This document shows, one piece after another, positions 1 to 6,853 of a stretch of DNA of 22,254 nucleotides (its first letter is position 1; each line of letters begins with the position of its first letter). Source of the stretch: a virus; the IMG/VR virus record IMGVR_UViG_3300022208_000169, positions 1-22,254 of that record; one strand, given 5' to 3'. Position numbers and translations under genes: made by a program. A model generated the notes under the pieces. The model saw only the letters and a list, made by a program, of their open reading frames with translations, did not search any database and was not told the origin of the DNA.

Positions 1-53
1 TTTTCACAGGCGGAACGATAAAAAGTCTCTAGTATTTTCTTAAAATTATTCAT
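1..53 (-). CDS. Start of a gene cut by the window edge
   Basis: An ATG at 53 on the minus strand opens a frame that stays open to the window edge and reads MNNFKKILETFYRSACE. A purine-rich AGGG lies about 8 bases upstream of the ATG, and the frame begins just after the stop codon of the two-helix membrane protein, so it continues the leftward operon. Only 17 residues are visible and no family can be assigned. Confidence 0.5.
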   Translation of the reverse strand, partial: MNNFKKILETFYRSACE

Positions 54-61
54 ACCAAACC

Positions 62-283
62 CTAAGTATTTAAAATTTTTGAAACAAAATATGATATGGC
101 CCAAAAAAGAACCATAACCCAAATTAACCTTGAACCAGTATTTATAACAAACTCCCTTGTCTTACTTTCAATTTTACCATGAGTTTCTATCCAGCTAATT
201 AAGGCATATAAAGCCACTATGGAAACCGTATGTTCCGTTAGTGATGAAGCGAATGTCTTGGCCAACTCTACTTCTGGTGTCAT
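62..283 (-). CDS. Small membrane protein with two predicted helices (holin-like architecture)
   Basis: This 73-residue protein has two hydrophobic stretches, about residues 18-33 and 51-70, joined by a short charged loop rich in K, E and R. That is the layout of many small phage inner-membrane proteins, including two-helix holins, but no lysis enzyme is visible beside it and the sequence itself is not recognised. The start codon lies 2 bases after the stop of the upstream HAD-family gene, so translation is probably coupled. It lies at the distal end of a leftward operon that appears to start at a late promoter, which would suit a structural or lysis role. The holin idea is inference from size and topology only. 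Confidence 0.6.
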   Translation of the reverse strand: MTPEVELAKTFASSLTEHTVSIVALYALISWIETHGKIESKTREFVINTGSRLIWVMVLFWAISYFVSKILNT

Positions 284-285
284 TG

Positions 286-861
286 TTAATTACCGTATTT
301 TTCCAATAATATTTTCTTGAGTTCTAGCCAATTTCTATAAGGAGTTCCATAAGATTCTAATCCTCTTGTCATTGGGATTCTAGGAAAATAAACATCTATA
401 CCTGCTTTTGACATGCGTCTTATATATTCTGGTTTATCTTCAATTGCCACAACTGGTTTTAGATTATTCAATATGTATTCTATCTTTCCTGTTCCAAGAA
501 CCTTTATACTATCATATTTAAATCCCTTTAAGTTTATAACTCTTTCTGATTTGTATTTAGGGTCAAGTGCGGTTACGATATTCATTTGGAATATTTCTGA
601 TAGGTCATTGAAAACTTTTTTAGCATTAGGAAAAATTGTTAGATTTGTTAGAACACCAGAGGACCAAAATTCCTTAATGTAGTTCCAGGATTCTTTCCCT
701 AAATTAAAGTCCCATACAGCGGGATTGAATCCCTGGAAAGCGTCATTATGATTTTCCTCAAGCCAATCCGCAAAATCACCGTTGAAGTCAACTAATACTC
801 CGTCAACATCACTCATTAACTTTATCTTTAATGTTGACTCCATTATTTTATTTAAATTCAT
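286..861 (-). CDS. HAD-superfamily phosphatase, 5'(3')-deoxyribonucleotidase-like
   Basis: This 191-residue protein has the HAD motif I near its N-terminus (D18-V-D20-G-V-L), a motif II-like IVTA near residue 97, and an acidic motif IV (A-I-E141-D142) near residue 140. The order, spacing and length fit the small 5'(3')-deoxyribonucleotidases often carried by large phages, which remove phosphate from deoxynucleoside monophosphates. The frame is open further upstream to an ATG at 933, but I chose the ATG at 861 because AAGGAT sits at ideal spacing before it and overlaps the TAA stop of the upstream ATPase gene. The longer form would overlap that gene by 65 bases without a good ribosome binding site. 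Substrate specificity cannot be read from the sequence. A role in nucleotide-pool control is inferred from the family. Confidence 0.75.
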   Translation of the reverse strand: MNLNKIMESTLKIKLMSDVDGVLVDFNGDFADWLEENHNDAFQGFNPAVWDFNLGKESWNYIKEFWSSGVLTNLTIFPNAKKVFNDLSEIFQMNIVTALDPKYKSERVINLKGFKYDSIKVLGTGKIEYILNNLKPVVAIEDKPEYIRRMSKAGIDVYFPRIPMTRGLESYGTPYRNWLELKKILLEKYGN

Positions 862-868
862 AATATCC

Positions 869-2200
869 TTATGCATATCTGGTTGCCAATTCTTTCCAAC
901 GTGGAGAACCGCCTTTTTTCCATGATAGAGCATGGAGTAGCGTTCTTACGTTTAAATGTTTTGTGCCTTTATAATCCAAGGCAAGTGCATCAATGACTTC
1001 TAGTTTTTCCTCTCTTTTCATAGATGGTTCTATTACGTCAACCAAACTACGCATTCTTTCTATGATTTCATTTGCATTAAGGTTAATGTCAATAACCATT
1101 GAACGTGATAAGATTGCGGGTTCAATTTTTGAACTAGGTACGTTACTGATGAAAATAACTCTACCTTTAAACTCAAATTTTGAGGGTAATATTCCAGCCT
1201 CTAATTCTTCATCGGTTATTTCATCAGGGTCTTTATTTACCGTGTATTTACTAAACCACGAAAGAACTCTTGTTTTCTTTGAATCCAAAGCAGCCTTCAA
1301 TAGATTTTTTGTGTCTTCATTTGCAAACACGCTGTCAATATCATCAAACAAAATTAGATCATCATCAAATCTATTTTTGAAAAGGATGTAATACACGCCA
1401 ACTGGTGAAGCCTTACCTGAAAATTTTTCATAGCCATGTCCGTCTCTTAAACCATGTTTATTCAAGGTATTTTCAATCACGGTGGTTTTACCTACACCAG
1501 CGGTTCCAGTTACAAGCAAAGAATTTTGTAAACCCTTAGCCACTAGAGTAGCCAATTCTTCAAGGTCCCTAAATTGTTCATCGGGTTTTAATTTTTCAGC
1601 CACCTTTCTTTCTATTTTATCAGATTCCTTGTCTATAGTTATTTCAGTAACACCTTTCACGGCCTCAATCGTTTTTGTTTTCTTATTCTGATATTGCCAT
1701 TTCAAAAAATCACTCTGGAAAGAAGGGTCCCAAGAAGTAATGTTCTTTAACTGCATATAATCTATCTTTTCTTGTCCCATTTTTCTAGCTTCGGTCACAT
1801 AGTCATAGTTTCCAGGTCTAGGATTTTTTATCAATTGTGCAACTATATCAAGAATCTGAACCACATTTAGTCCTTTAAGATCAACATGAATAGTTGGCTT
1901 AGAGGGGTCAGAAACATCATCCCAAATATCTATTGACTCCATTTCTTCACCATACTCTTTTGACCAATTGAAACGAATCTGTTTGAGTGTGTTCCCTATA
2001 CCATATACATATCCTATTTTTCTTTTACCCTTTGATATAAATTCAAGTGGTTCCTTTCTATCAAAAGCATATAAAGGCTTGCCTATTTTTCTCTGCAAGA
2101 TTCTTATTATTAAAATTCTGGCCTTATCTGCTTTTGATTCCGAAAAAGCCGCTTCACTGATGAATTCCTTGAAGGATGGTATAAAGGATACTGAGCTCAT
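869..2200 (-). CDS. AAA-family ATPase with a capsid-targeting-like N-terminus
   Basis: This 443-residue protein has a C-terminal AAA module: Walker A GTAGVGKTT at 232-240, Walker B DLILFDDID at 281-289, a sensor-1-like I-S-N at 351-353, and a candidate arginine finger in AILSRS near 366. The first 200 residues are an unrecognised domain. Its N-terminus contains SFKEFISEA at about residues 9-17, which closely resembles the TYQEFIAEA capsid-targeting sequence at the start of T4 internal proteins, with a (I/L)-x-E cleavage site after E16. I therefore suspect delivery into the prohead, though this is inference. The start at 2200 has GGGAGAA upstream and lies 3 bases past the Nudix stop. No exact function is known to me; it is not a recognisable clamp loader, terminase or replicative helicase. 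Confidence 0.75.
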   Translation of the reverse strand: MSSVSFIPSFKEFISEAAFSESKADKARILIIRILQRKIGKPLYAFDRKEPLEFISKGKRKIGYVYGIGNTLKQIRFNWSKEYGEEMESIDIWDDVSDPSKPTIHVDLKGLNVVQILDIVAQLIKNPRPGNYDYVTEARKMGQEKIDYMQLKNITSWDPSFQSDFLKWQYQNKKTKTIEAVKGVTEITIDKESDKIERKVAEKLKPDEQFRDLEELATLVAKGLQNSLLVTGTAGVGKTTVIENTLNKHGLRDGHGYEKFSGKASPVGVYYILFKNRFDDDLILFDDIDSVFANEDTKNLLKAALDSKKTRVLSWFSKYTVNKDPDEITDEELEAGILPSKFEFKGRVIFISNVPSSKIEPAILSRSMVIDINLNANEIIERMRSLVDVIEPSMKREEKLEVIDALALDYKGTKHLNVRTLLHALSWKKGGSPRWKELATRYA

Positions 2201-2203
2201 TTT

Positions 2204-2680
2204 TTAATTCTCCCTGTTTTTAAATTTGTCTAATATTGTTTTTGTTTTTGGTTGTTTGAACATTTTTACAAACCCCCAATGCAAATGATTTGGAAGATCA
2301 TTTAAATCAAACCATTGAAATTTTTCTGTTTCCCAATCAGGTGCAGCATGGAATTCTTCCTTAATTGTTCCTATAAAATTGTAAAAACTAAAACTACCAT
2401 CCTTAAACACATAAGCCAATGTTATATCATCTATAAAACTTTGGTAATGAGTTTCTTCCTTGAATTCCCTTATTGCCCCTTGCTCTGGTGTTTCGTGTTT
2501 TTCTACTCCACCCCCTGGCGCATTCCAGGTGTGAGGTTCGTTGACCCATTTACTTCTAAGTCCTAATAATACCCTGCCCGTGTCTCTAGCCATTACTAGA
2601 ATACTAGCGCCAGAATTTCCCCAATATTTCCCTTCTTCTGTTTCTTCTAAAATGTCTTTTACTAGTATGTTGAAATGCAT
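2204..2680 (-). CDS. Nudix hydrolase
   Basis: This 158-residue protein carries a clear Nudix box: G57, five residues, E63, seven residues, then R71-E72-F-K-E75-E76. This helix-loop-helix binds Mg2+ and hydrolyses nucleoside diphosphates linked to another moiety. The usual glycine near the end of the box is replaced by H78. Upstream, GASILVMA and LGLRSKW look like the first strands of the fold. The start overlaps the previous gene's stop by one base (TAATG), indicating translational coupling. T4 also encodes a Nudix enzyme (NudE), but this protein is not clearly its orthologue. The substrate (oxidised dNTP, ADP-ribose, ApnA or NADH) cannot be deduced. Together with the neighbouring HAD phosphatase it suggests a nucleotide-processing pair. 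Confidence 0.88.
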   Translation of the reverse strand: MHFNILVKDILEETEEGKYWGNSGASILVMARDTGRVLLGLRSKWVNEPHTWNAPGGGVEKHETPEQGAIREFKEETHYQSFIDDITLAYVFKDGSFSFYNFIGTIKEEFHAAPDWETEKFQWFDLNDLPNHLHWGFVKMFKQPKTKTILDKFKNREN

Positions 2681-3360
2681 TATGTTTTTATCTCGATTCC
2701 AAATTTTGAAAATATCTTTTTGATTTGAGCCAAGGTTTTTTTATTGTGTTCTGTATTATCATAAATGATAAATTTTCCCTGTGCAGGATTCTGTTTGAAG
2801 TTTAGATCAACATCTACAAACATGTCTCTTAATACGTTATATAGAAATCTAGATTTTCTTAGAATCTGTGCAACATCAACGCTTTCAATATCTATATTAT
2901 AATAATGCGTAAATTTAATGGACACATAGGAGTGATTTTTTCCTATTGTAGCATGAGTATGTCCCTTAACAATATTAGATAGTGTTGAGGCTTTAACGTA
3001 TATCGCCCTGCCATTAAAAAAATATTTGCAAAACGGAAAATGATCTTGTAGCGATTCATACATTATCCTAGCCAATGGAGCAACATAACCGTATAGCTTC
3101 TTGTATTTTCTATAAGCCTGGTCACTTTTTTTAGAAGTAACTCTAATATCGCCGTTGTTTACAAATATTCTTCTATCATCTATAAAATCTACAAGAATTC
3201 CAGAGTGTTCTGTTACACCCAACACAAGTCCTGGAAACCCATTATCATCTACTACAACATCCCCTTCACTTGCTTTTCCAGAAGTTGCACCTATAATAAA
3301 GGGTTCTGTTATTTTATAGTCTAAAAAATTTGATTCTCTTTCATTCAGTTTAGTATGCAT
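2680..3360 (-). CDS. Unknown protein of the leftward late operon
   Basis: I do not recognise this 226-residue protein. It is soluble in character, with a beta-rich first third (many V, G and D residues, roughly 15-75), and a central and C-terminal part rich in aromatic and basic residues. There is no signal peptide and no obvious catalytic motif. The gene begins one base after the stop of the charge-polarised small protein and overlaps the Nudix start by one base, so it sits tightly inside the operon. Because the operon starts at a late promoter element, a virion or morphogenesis role is possible, but nothing in the sequence proves this. Confidence 0.75.
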   Translation of the reverse strand: MHTKLNERESNFLDYKITEPFIIGATSGKASEGDVVVDDNGFPGLVLGVTEHSGILVDFIDDRRIFVNNGDIRVTSKKSDQAYRKYKKLYGYVAPLARIMYESLQDHFPFCKYFFNGRAIYVKASTLSNIVKGHTHATIGKNHSYVSIKFTHYYNIDIESVDVAQILRKSRFLYNVLRDMFVDVDLNFKQNPAQGKFIIYDNTEHNKKTLAQIKKIFSKFGIEIKT

Positions 3361-3361
3361 T

Positions 3362-3928
3362 CTAGTGTCTTCTACGCTTCATTGTTCTTTTGAATATTCT
3401 AGCTTTTTTCTTGAATGTTCTTAGATTCAATGCTTTTTTACGTTTTACATATCTTCCCTGTTTAGTATCAAAAACATTCTTCAGCTTAAATGTAATTTTC
3501 TTTTCTCTACCTTTTAATCTAACGTCAGCCACATTTTTCTTTCTAGCATAACGTTTAAACTTGGATGTTTTCTTAACTCTAGCAAAACGATTTATATCTT
3601 CATCAAGTGTTTCTACTGATTCAGCCATTTTAAAATCTTCAGGGTCAAAATATTCCTCATCATCGTTTTCTTCATCTTCATCAGAGAAATATCCATTATA
3701 CTCAACATCAAGTATTTCAGCCATTTCATCAAGAATAGCATCTATTTGAGCCTGAGTAAAGGTGTCTGCCAAATCAAACAATATGGAAAACCCTTCATCA
3801 AGATCATCTATTGATTCTACTTCAACATCTTTTTTCAATTCAATAAAATGGATAATTGCTTCTCTTAGGCTGTCACCGAGAGTTTCACCATTTTCTAGGT
3901 TCTCTTTAATAATATCTTGGAATCTCAT
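3362..3928 (-). CDS. Charge-polarised small protein, possible prohead core or internal protein
   Basis: This 188-residue protein has three zones: an N-terminus beginning MRFQDIIKE, an acidic middle with a run of D and E around residues 85-105, and a strongly basic C-terminal third ending RTMKRRRH. T4-type phages use small proteins of such unbalanced charge in the prohead core and as internal DNA-associated proteins. The start MRFQDIIKE also contains an I-x-E pattern like the prohead protease site. The frame is open upstream to 4069, but that extension runs through the divergent promoter region and encodes an implausible hydrophobic leader. The ATG at 3928 has AGGGTGAG upstream. It is the first gene after the leftward late promoter. 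The core-protein assignment is inference from composition and context. Confidence 0.7.
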   Translation of the reverse strand: MRFQDIIKENLENGETLGDSLREAIIHFIELKKDVEVESIDDLDEGFSILFDLADTFTQAQIDAILDEMAEILDVEYNGYFSDEDEENDDEEYFDPEDFKMAESVETLDEDINRFARVKKTSKFKRYARKKNVADVRLKGREKKITFKLKNVFDTKQGRYVKRKKALNLRTFKKKARIFKRTMKRRRH

Positions 3929-3952
3929 ATTTTTTCTCACCCTTTCATAGCA

Positions 3953-3960
3953 TATAAATA
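3953..3960 (+). promoter_or_regulatory. Rightward T4-type late promoter element
   Basis: This is an exact TATAAATA octamer, the T4 late promoter -10 consensus read by RNA polymerase with gp55. It lies 46 bases upstream of the uvsY ATG at 3999. The third copy before the structural gene at 11002 has nearly the same distance (47). Transcription would start a few bases downstream, near 3966, giving a short leader. The octamer is AT-only and this genome is AT-rich, so sequence alone is weak evidence. Its position is what makes it convincing. Confidence 0.7.
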
Positions 3961-3969
3961 TGTTATATC

Positions 3970-3977
3970 TATTTATA
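3970..3977 (-). promoter_or_regulatory. Leftward T4-type late promoter element
   Basis: Read on the minus strand this is another exact TATAAATA. It lies 49 bases upstream of the ATG at 3928 and would drive the leftward operon. Only 9 bases separate it from the rightward element, and each predicted start site lies inside or next to the opposite element, so the two promoters probably cannot be occupied at the same time. Confidence 0.7.
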
Positions 3978-3998
3978 AAAAATGAAAGGTAAAATATT

Positions 3999-4445
3999 AT
4001 GAATGAATTGGATAAAGAAAAAATAGAAGAAATCAAGAAGCATTGGGAAACCCTAAAAAAAGAAGCCAAAGAAGACCTGGATTTTTCACCAGAAGGAATG
4101 GAATTTCGATTTGACTTGACCCAAGTGACTATTAAGTGGTTAGGCTACCTTCAGGATTGGAAGAAACTTTACATAAACTACGAAAAGAAAAGAAAAAATC
4201 TTCAAAAGGAACTCTTGCTTTTCTATAAATACAGAACCAAAGGTGGATATGAATTCAATCTTGAAACAAAAGACGAAGTAACCTTATTCATAGAAACCGA
4301 TGAACGATACGAAGTGATCTATGAAAAATGTCAATTGGTTTATGCTATTATGGAATATTGCACGGAAGTAATGGATAAGTCAAAAAATAAGGTATGGGAA
4401 ATCAAAAATTGGATAGAATACCAGAAATTAATTCATGGTAAATAG
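3999..4445 (+). CDS. uvsY: UvsY-like recombination mediator
   Basis: This 148-residue, highly charged, mostly helical protein resembles T4 UvsY (137 residues) in length and pattern. It has an N-terminal acidic and basic helix, a W-L-x-x-L-x-x-W-K-K-like segment around residues 47-56, a YEKKRKNLQKELLLFYKYR helix at 61-79, a GG-Y-E-F turn, and a C-terminal helix with a Y-x-x-C pattern. UvsY loads the UvsX recombinase on single-stranded DNA coated with gp32. As in T4, it is followed by uvsW. AAAGG precedes the ATG, and a TATAAATA late element lies 46 bases upstream. The assignment rests on remembered similarity plus gene order and is good but not certain. Confidence 0.75.
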   Translation: MNELDKEKIEEIKKHWETLKKEAKEDLDFSPEGMEFRFDLTQVTIKWLGYLQDWKKLYINYEKKRKNLQKELLLFYKYRTKGGYEFNLETKDEVTLFIETDERYEVIYEKCQLVYAIMEYCTEVMDKSKNKVWEIKNWIEYQKLIHGK

Positions 4446-4521
4446 AGAATCCTAAAATCCCTTATATTAGTTTTAGCGCACGATAGTATATCTTTTATAC
4501 CATTAAAACGGATTTTTGTCA

Positions 4522-5811
4522 ATGCATACGGTCAAGAAAATAAATGAGGCAAAATATTATCTAAAAACAGACAACCCTGATATTTATGATAGGTTGAGTG
4601 GACACTTTGCCGCTAGACCAGAAGGCTATCACTTTATGCCCGCTTATAAAATGGGGGCGTGGGATGGATATAACCGTTTTTTCAGTGGTGGTTTTTTTGC
4701 TTCAGGACTTCTTTCTGAATTGAAAACAAAATTAGATGGTGTAGAAGTTTCCTTTAATGAAGGAATAGACGTTGACTTTAAAGACTTTCAAAAGTTTGTT
4801 GAGAGTTTGAAAATTCCACTGAATGTAAGAGACTATCAGATACAGGCCGCTTATGATGCCTGTAAAAATCAAAAAATAGCTATTCATCTCCCTACCAGTT
4901 CTGGAAAATCTCTAGTCCAGTATATCATCACTAGGTTTCTACTATCTGGAAATAAAAAGGCGCTGATTATTGTACCCATAATAAATCTAGTGGAACAGCT
5001 TTTCAAGGATTTTGTTTCTTATGGATGGTCAGACGCTAGTGACTATGTGTATAAGATATATGGTGGTCAAAAATTTAATGTAGACTATCCTGTAACTATT
5101 AGTACATGGCAAAGCATTTCCAAAAAAACAGATTTCTCTGTATTCAATGCCTTAATGATAGACGAAGCACATTTGGCTAAGGGAAAATCAATTTCAACAA
5201 TCGGTTCTAGCTGTGTGAATGCTGAATGGAGAATTGGTCTATCTGGAACCTTTCCAGAACCAAACACGTCAGATTGGTTTTCAATAGTAGGAACACTAGG
5301 ACCTATAAAAAGTTATGCAAACTATGAGTCACTAAGAGAATTGGGATACTTGGCCAACCTAGAGATAATCAACATCAATCTTGACTATGAAAAAAGTATG
5401 AGGGAAATTGCCTATGAATACTGCTACAAAAATTATCAGGCAGAAGTGGATTATCTGATAGGCATAAAACAACGTAATGAGTTCTTGGCAAAGTTGGCCA
5501 CTAACTTCAAGGATAATGTTCTAGTTCTTTTTACAAGAAAGAAGCACGGGAAGATACTACATGACATGATTAAGGAAAAGGGAAAAAAAGTTCACTATAT
5601 AGACGGTGGGGTAGATACGGAAGATAGGGAAATAATTAGGCAAATTTTAGAAGTAGAAGAAGGTACAAAATTCCTTGAATTTGCTGATATTAAAATACAA
5701 TTAGATTTTTATGACGAAGTTCCTTTAAAAAATGGAACAATAAAATTAGCAAAGAATATTACCTTAGAAGATGATGTATGTGAAAAATGGATTGAAAAAT
5801 ATAAGTATTAA
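4522..5811 (+). CDS. uvsW: UvsW helicase, N-terminal piece, with an extra C-terminal tail
   Basis: This 429-residue piece matches T4 UvsW (503 residues), an SF2 helicase that remodels replication and recombination forks. The UvsW-type N-terminal domain (E-G-Y-x-F-x-P-x-Y-x-x-G-x-W-D-G, about residues 34-49) is followed by Walker A PTSSGKS at 124-130, DEAH at 214-217 and LSGT at 240-243. The start of helicase domain 2 is also present (LVLFTRKKHGK near 334-344, then DTEDREIIRQILEVEEG to about 381). The remaining 48 residues do not look like UvsW and run to a stop before an HNH gene. The rest of the helicase is encoded from 6821. A TTG at 4516 is in frame, but the ATG at 4522 has better spacing from the upstream GGA. 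No composite TGACC promoter is seen in the gap before it. Confidence 0.85.
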   Translation: MHTVKKINEAKYYLKTDNPDIYDRLSGHFAARPEGYHFMPAYKMGAWDGYNRFFSGGFFASGLLSELKTKLDGVEVSFNEGIDVDFKDFQKFVESLKIPLNVRDYQIQAAYDACKNQKIAIHLPTSSGKSLVQYIITRFLLSGNKKALIIVPIINLVEQLFKDFVSYGWSDASDYVYKIYGGQKFNVDYPVTISTWQSISKKTDFSVFNALMIDEAHLAKGKSISTIGSSCVNAEWRIGLSGTFPEPNTSDWFSIVGTLGPIKSYANYESLRELGYLANLEIININLDYEKSMREIAYEYCYKNYQAEVDYLIGIKQRNEFLAKLATNFKDNVLVLFTRKKHGKILHDMIKEKGKKVHYIDGGVDTEDREIIRQILEVEEGTKFLEFADIKIQLDFYDEVPLKNGTIKLAKNITLEDDVCEKWIEKYKY

Positions 5812-6853
5812 TGCCAGTAGAGAAAATAAATTTTTTCAAGAAAAGGTATTAGTATGAATTTTAAGGGTATTTTTATAGATAAACTAGGTGAACCAGAAAA
5901 TATTGAATCATTAGAAAGGTATATAGAATTTGTTAAAGAAAACAAATCTGAATATATAAAAGGTGAAACACAATTTCATCATTTATTACCTAGAGTTAAT
6001 TTCAGTGAAGAAACAAAAAATGAGGAAAATATTTTTTGTTTGACTTATGATAATCATATTGAAGCACATTTATTATTGGCTGAAGCCTATCCAATTAATG
6101 TATATTTAAGACCATTGAATTTCATGTTAGAAAAGAATGGTGAAAGATATGAGTCATATATAAAATTAAAATCGCGTTCTGTTAAAAAATGGTGGATAGA
6201 ATTTAAGAAAAGTGAACAATATATTAATTGGAGAAACAAACGGTCTGAAAATTGTAGTAAGAATATGAATAACGGGCAAGCCAAAAAAATGTCGAATGTA
6301 TTTTATTCAAGAGAAAATAGTAATAGTATTAGGTCAAAACAATTTAAAGATTTATGGAAAAATGATTCATATAGAGAAAAAATAATCAATAGTATGAAAA
6401 AAGAAAGAAACACAAAGGAAGCAAAAATAAGAATGAAAAAAGCAGCCAAGAAAAAATGGGATACTATGTCTGAAATTGATAGGGAAGCACATAGAGAAAA
6501 AATGTTAATCATTAACAATAACAACGATAAAAGGAAAATTGCAGGAGAAAAAATAAAAGAGAAATGGAAAGACCCTATATATAGAGAAAAACAAAAAAAT
6601 AGAAAGTATAGTGTAGGGTCTAAAAATTATTTTTATTGGAATAATGGAATAGAAGAAAAAATAGCAAAAGAGAAACCAGGAGAAGATTGGATAAGAGGAA
6701 AACTAACACAAAAACCTATAAAATATATTCCTTGGTGGAATAATGGAGTAGAGGAAAAACAATTCAGGTATAAACCTGATAATACCTGGAAAACAGGTAA
6801 ACTTAAAAAGGATAAAAACAATGAAACCAACTAGATTAGGAGAAAGAAAAGAG
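5665..6853 (+). mobile_element. Homing-endonuclease insertion interrupting uvsW (limits approximate)
   Basis: The UvsW-like protein sequence stops at about 5664 (...EVEEG) and resumes at about 6854 (AAVLVASY...). Joining those points gives a stretch of the right length and character compared with T4 UvsW (about 20 residues between the conserved D-R and A-S-Y). The insert contains the tail of the first piece, the HNH gene and the start of the second piece. It is visibly more A-rich than its surroundings. I looked for group I core helices and intein splice residues and found neither. The limits are inferred from protein alignment by eye and could be off by a few codons. Confidence 0.55.
5854..6834 (+). 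CDS. HNH homing endonuclease with C-terminal DNA-binding repeats
   Basis: This 326-residue protein has an HNH core near its N-terminus: H42-H43-L-L-P-R, then Y-D-N67-H68-I-E-A-H72. Its middle (about residues 160-250) is very rich in K and E, with repeated W-K-x-D/N-x-x-Y-R-E-K units (LWKNDSYREK, KWKDPIYREK) resembling NUMOD-type DNA-binding repeats. The C-terminus has two copies of a W-N-N-G-x-E-E-K ... K-P-x-x-x-W-x-x-G-K-L module, at about 263-290 and 299-322. Such enzymes cleave an allele lacking the insert and spread by recombination. AAGG precedes the ATG at suitable spacing. The last 14 bases overlap the ATG of the downstream helicase piece, so the two are probably translated together. 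The codon use is strongly A-rich. Confidence 0.85.
   Translation: MNFKGIFIDKLGEPENIESLERYIEFVKENKSEYIKGETQFHHLLPRVNFSEETKNEENIFCLTYDNHIEAHLLLAEAYPINVYLRPLNFMLEKNGERYESYIKLKSRSVKKWWIEFKKSEQYINWRNKRSENCSKNMNNGQAKKMSNVFYSRENSNSIRSKQFKDLWKNDSYREKIINSMKKERNTKEAKIRMKKAAKKKWDTMSEIDREAHREKMLIINNNNDKRKIAGEKIKEKWKDPIYREKQKNRKYSVGSKNYFYWNNGIEEKIAKEKPGEDWIRGKLTQKPIKYIPWWNNGVEEKQFRYKPDNTWKTGKLKKDKNNETN

Noticed and set aside
862-933. Longer start for the HAD-family gene at 933
   Set aside because: It would overlap the AAA ATPase gene by 65 bases and lacks a good ribosome binding site; the ATG at 861 has AAGGAT at ideal spacing.
993-1691. Plus-strand open frames opposite the AAA ATPase gene
   Set aside because: They are serine-rich and low in complexity, typical of the antisense of an acidic coding sequence, and lack ribosome binding sites.
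3929-4069. Longer hydrophobic N-terminus for the charge-polarised protein
   Set aside because: This extension runs through both late promoters and into uvsY on the other strand. The ATG at 3928 has a good ribosome binding site.
4224-4231. Extra TATAAATA inside uvsY, and another at 10645-10652 inside gene 46
   Set aside because: Both encode conserved-looking residues (Y-K-Y) and are far from any start codon. Several chance copies are expected in AT-rich DNA of this length.
5665-6853. Group I intron in uvsW
   Set aside because: The arrangement suggested an intron, but I could not find the conserved core helices (P3, P4-P6, P7), a convincing U-G pair at the 5' splice site, or an internal guide sequence. 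Splicing at the best protein junction would also leave the downstream frame broken. A covariance-model search would decide.
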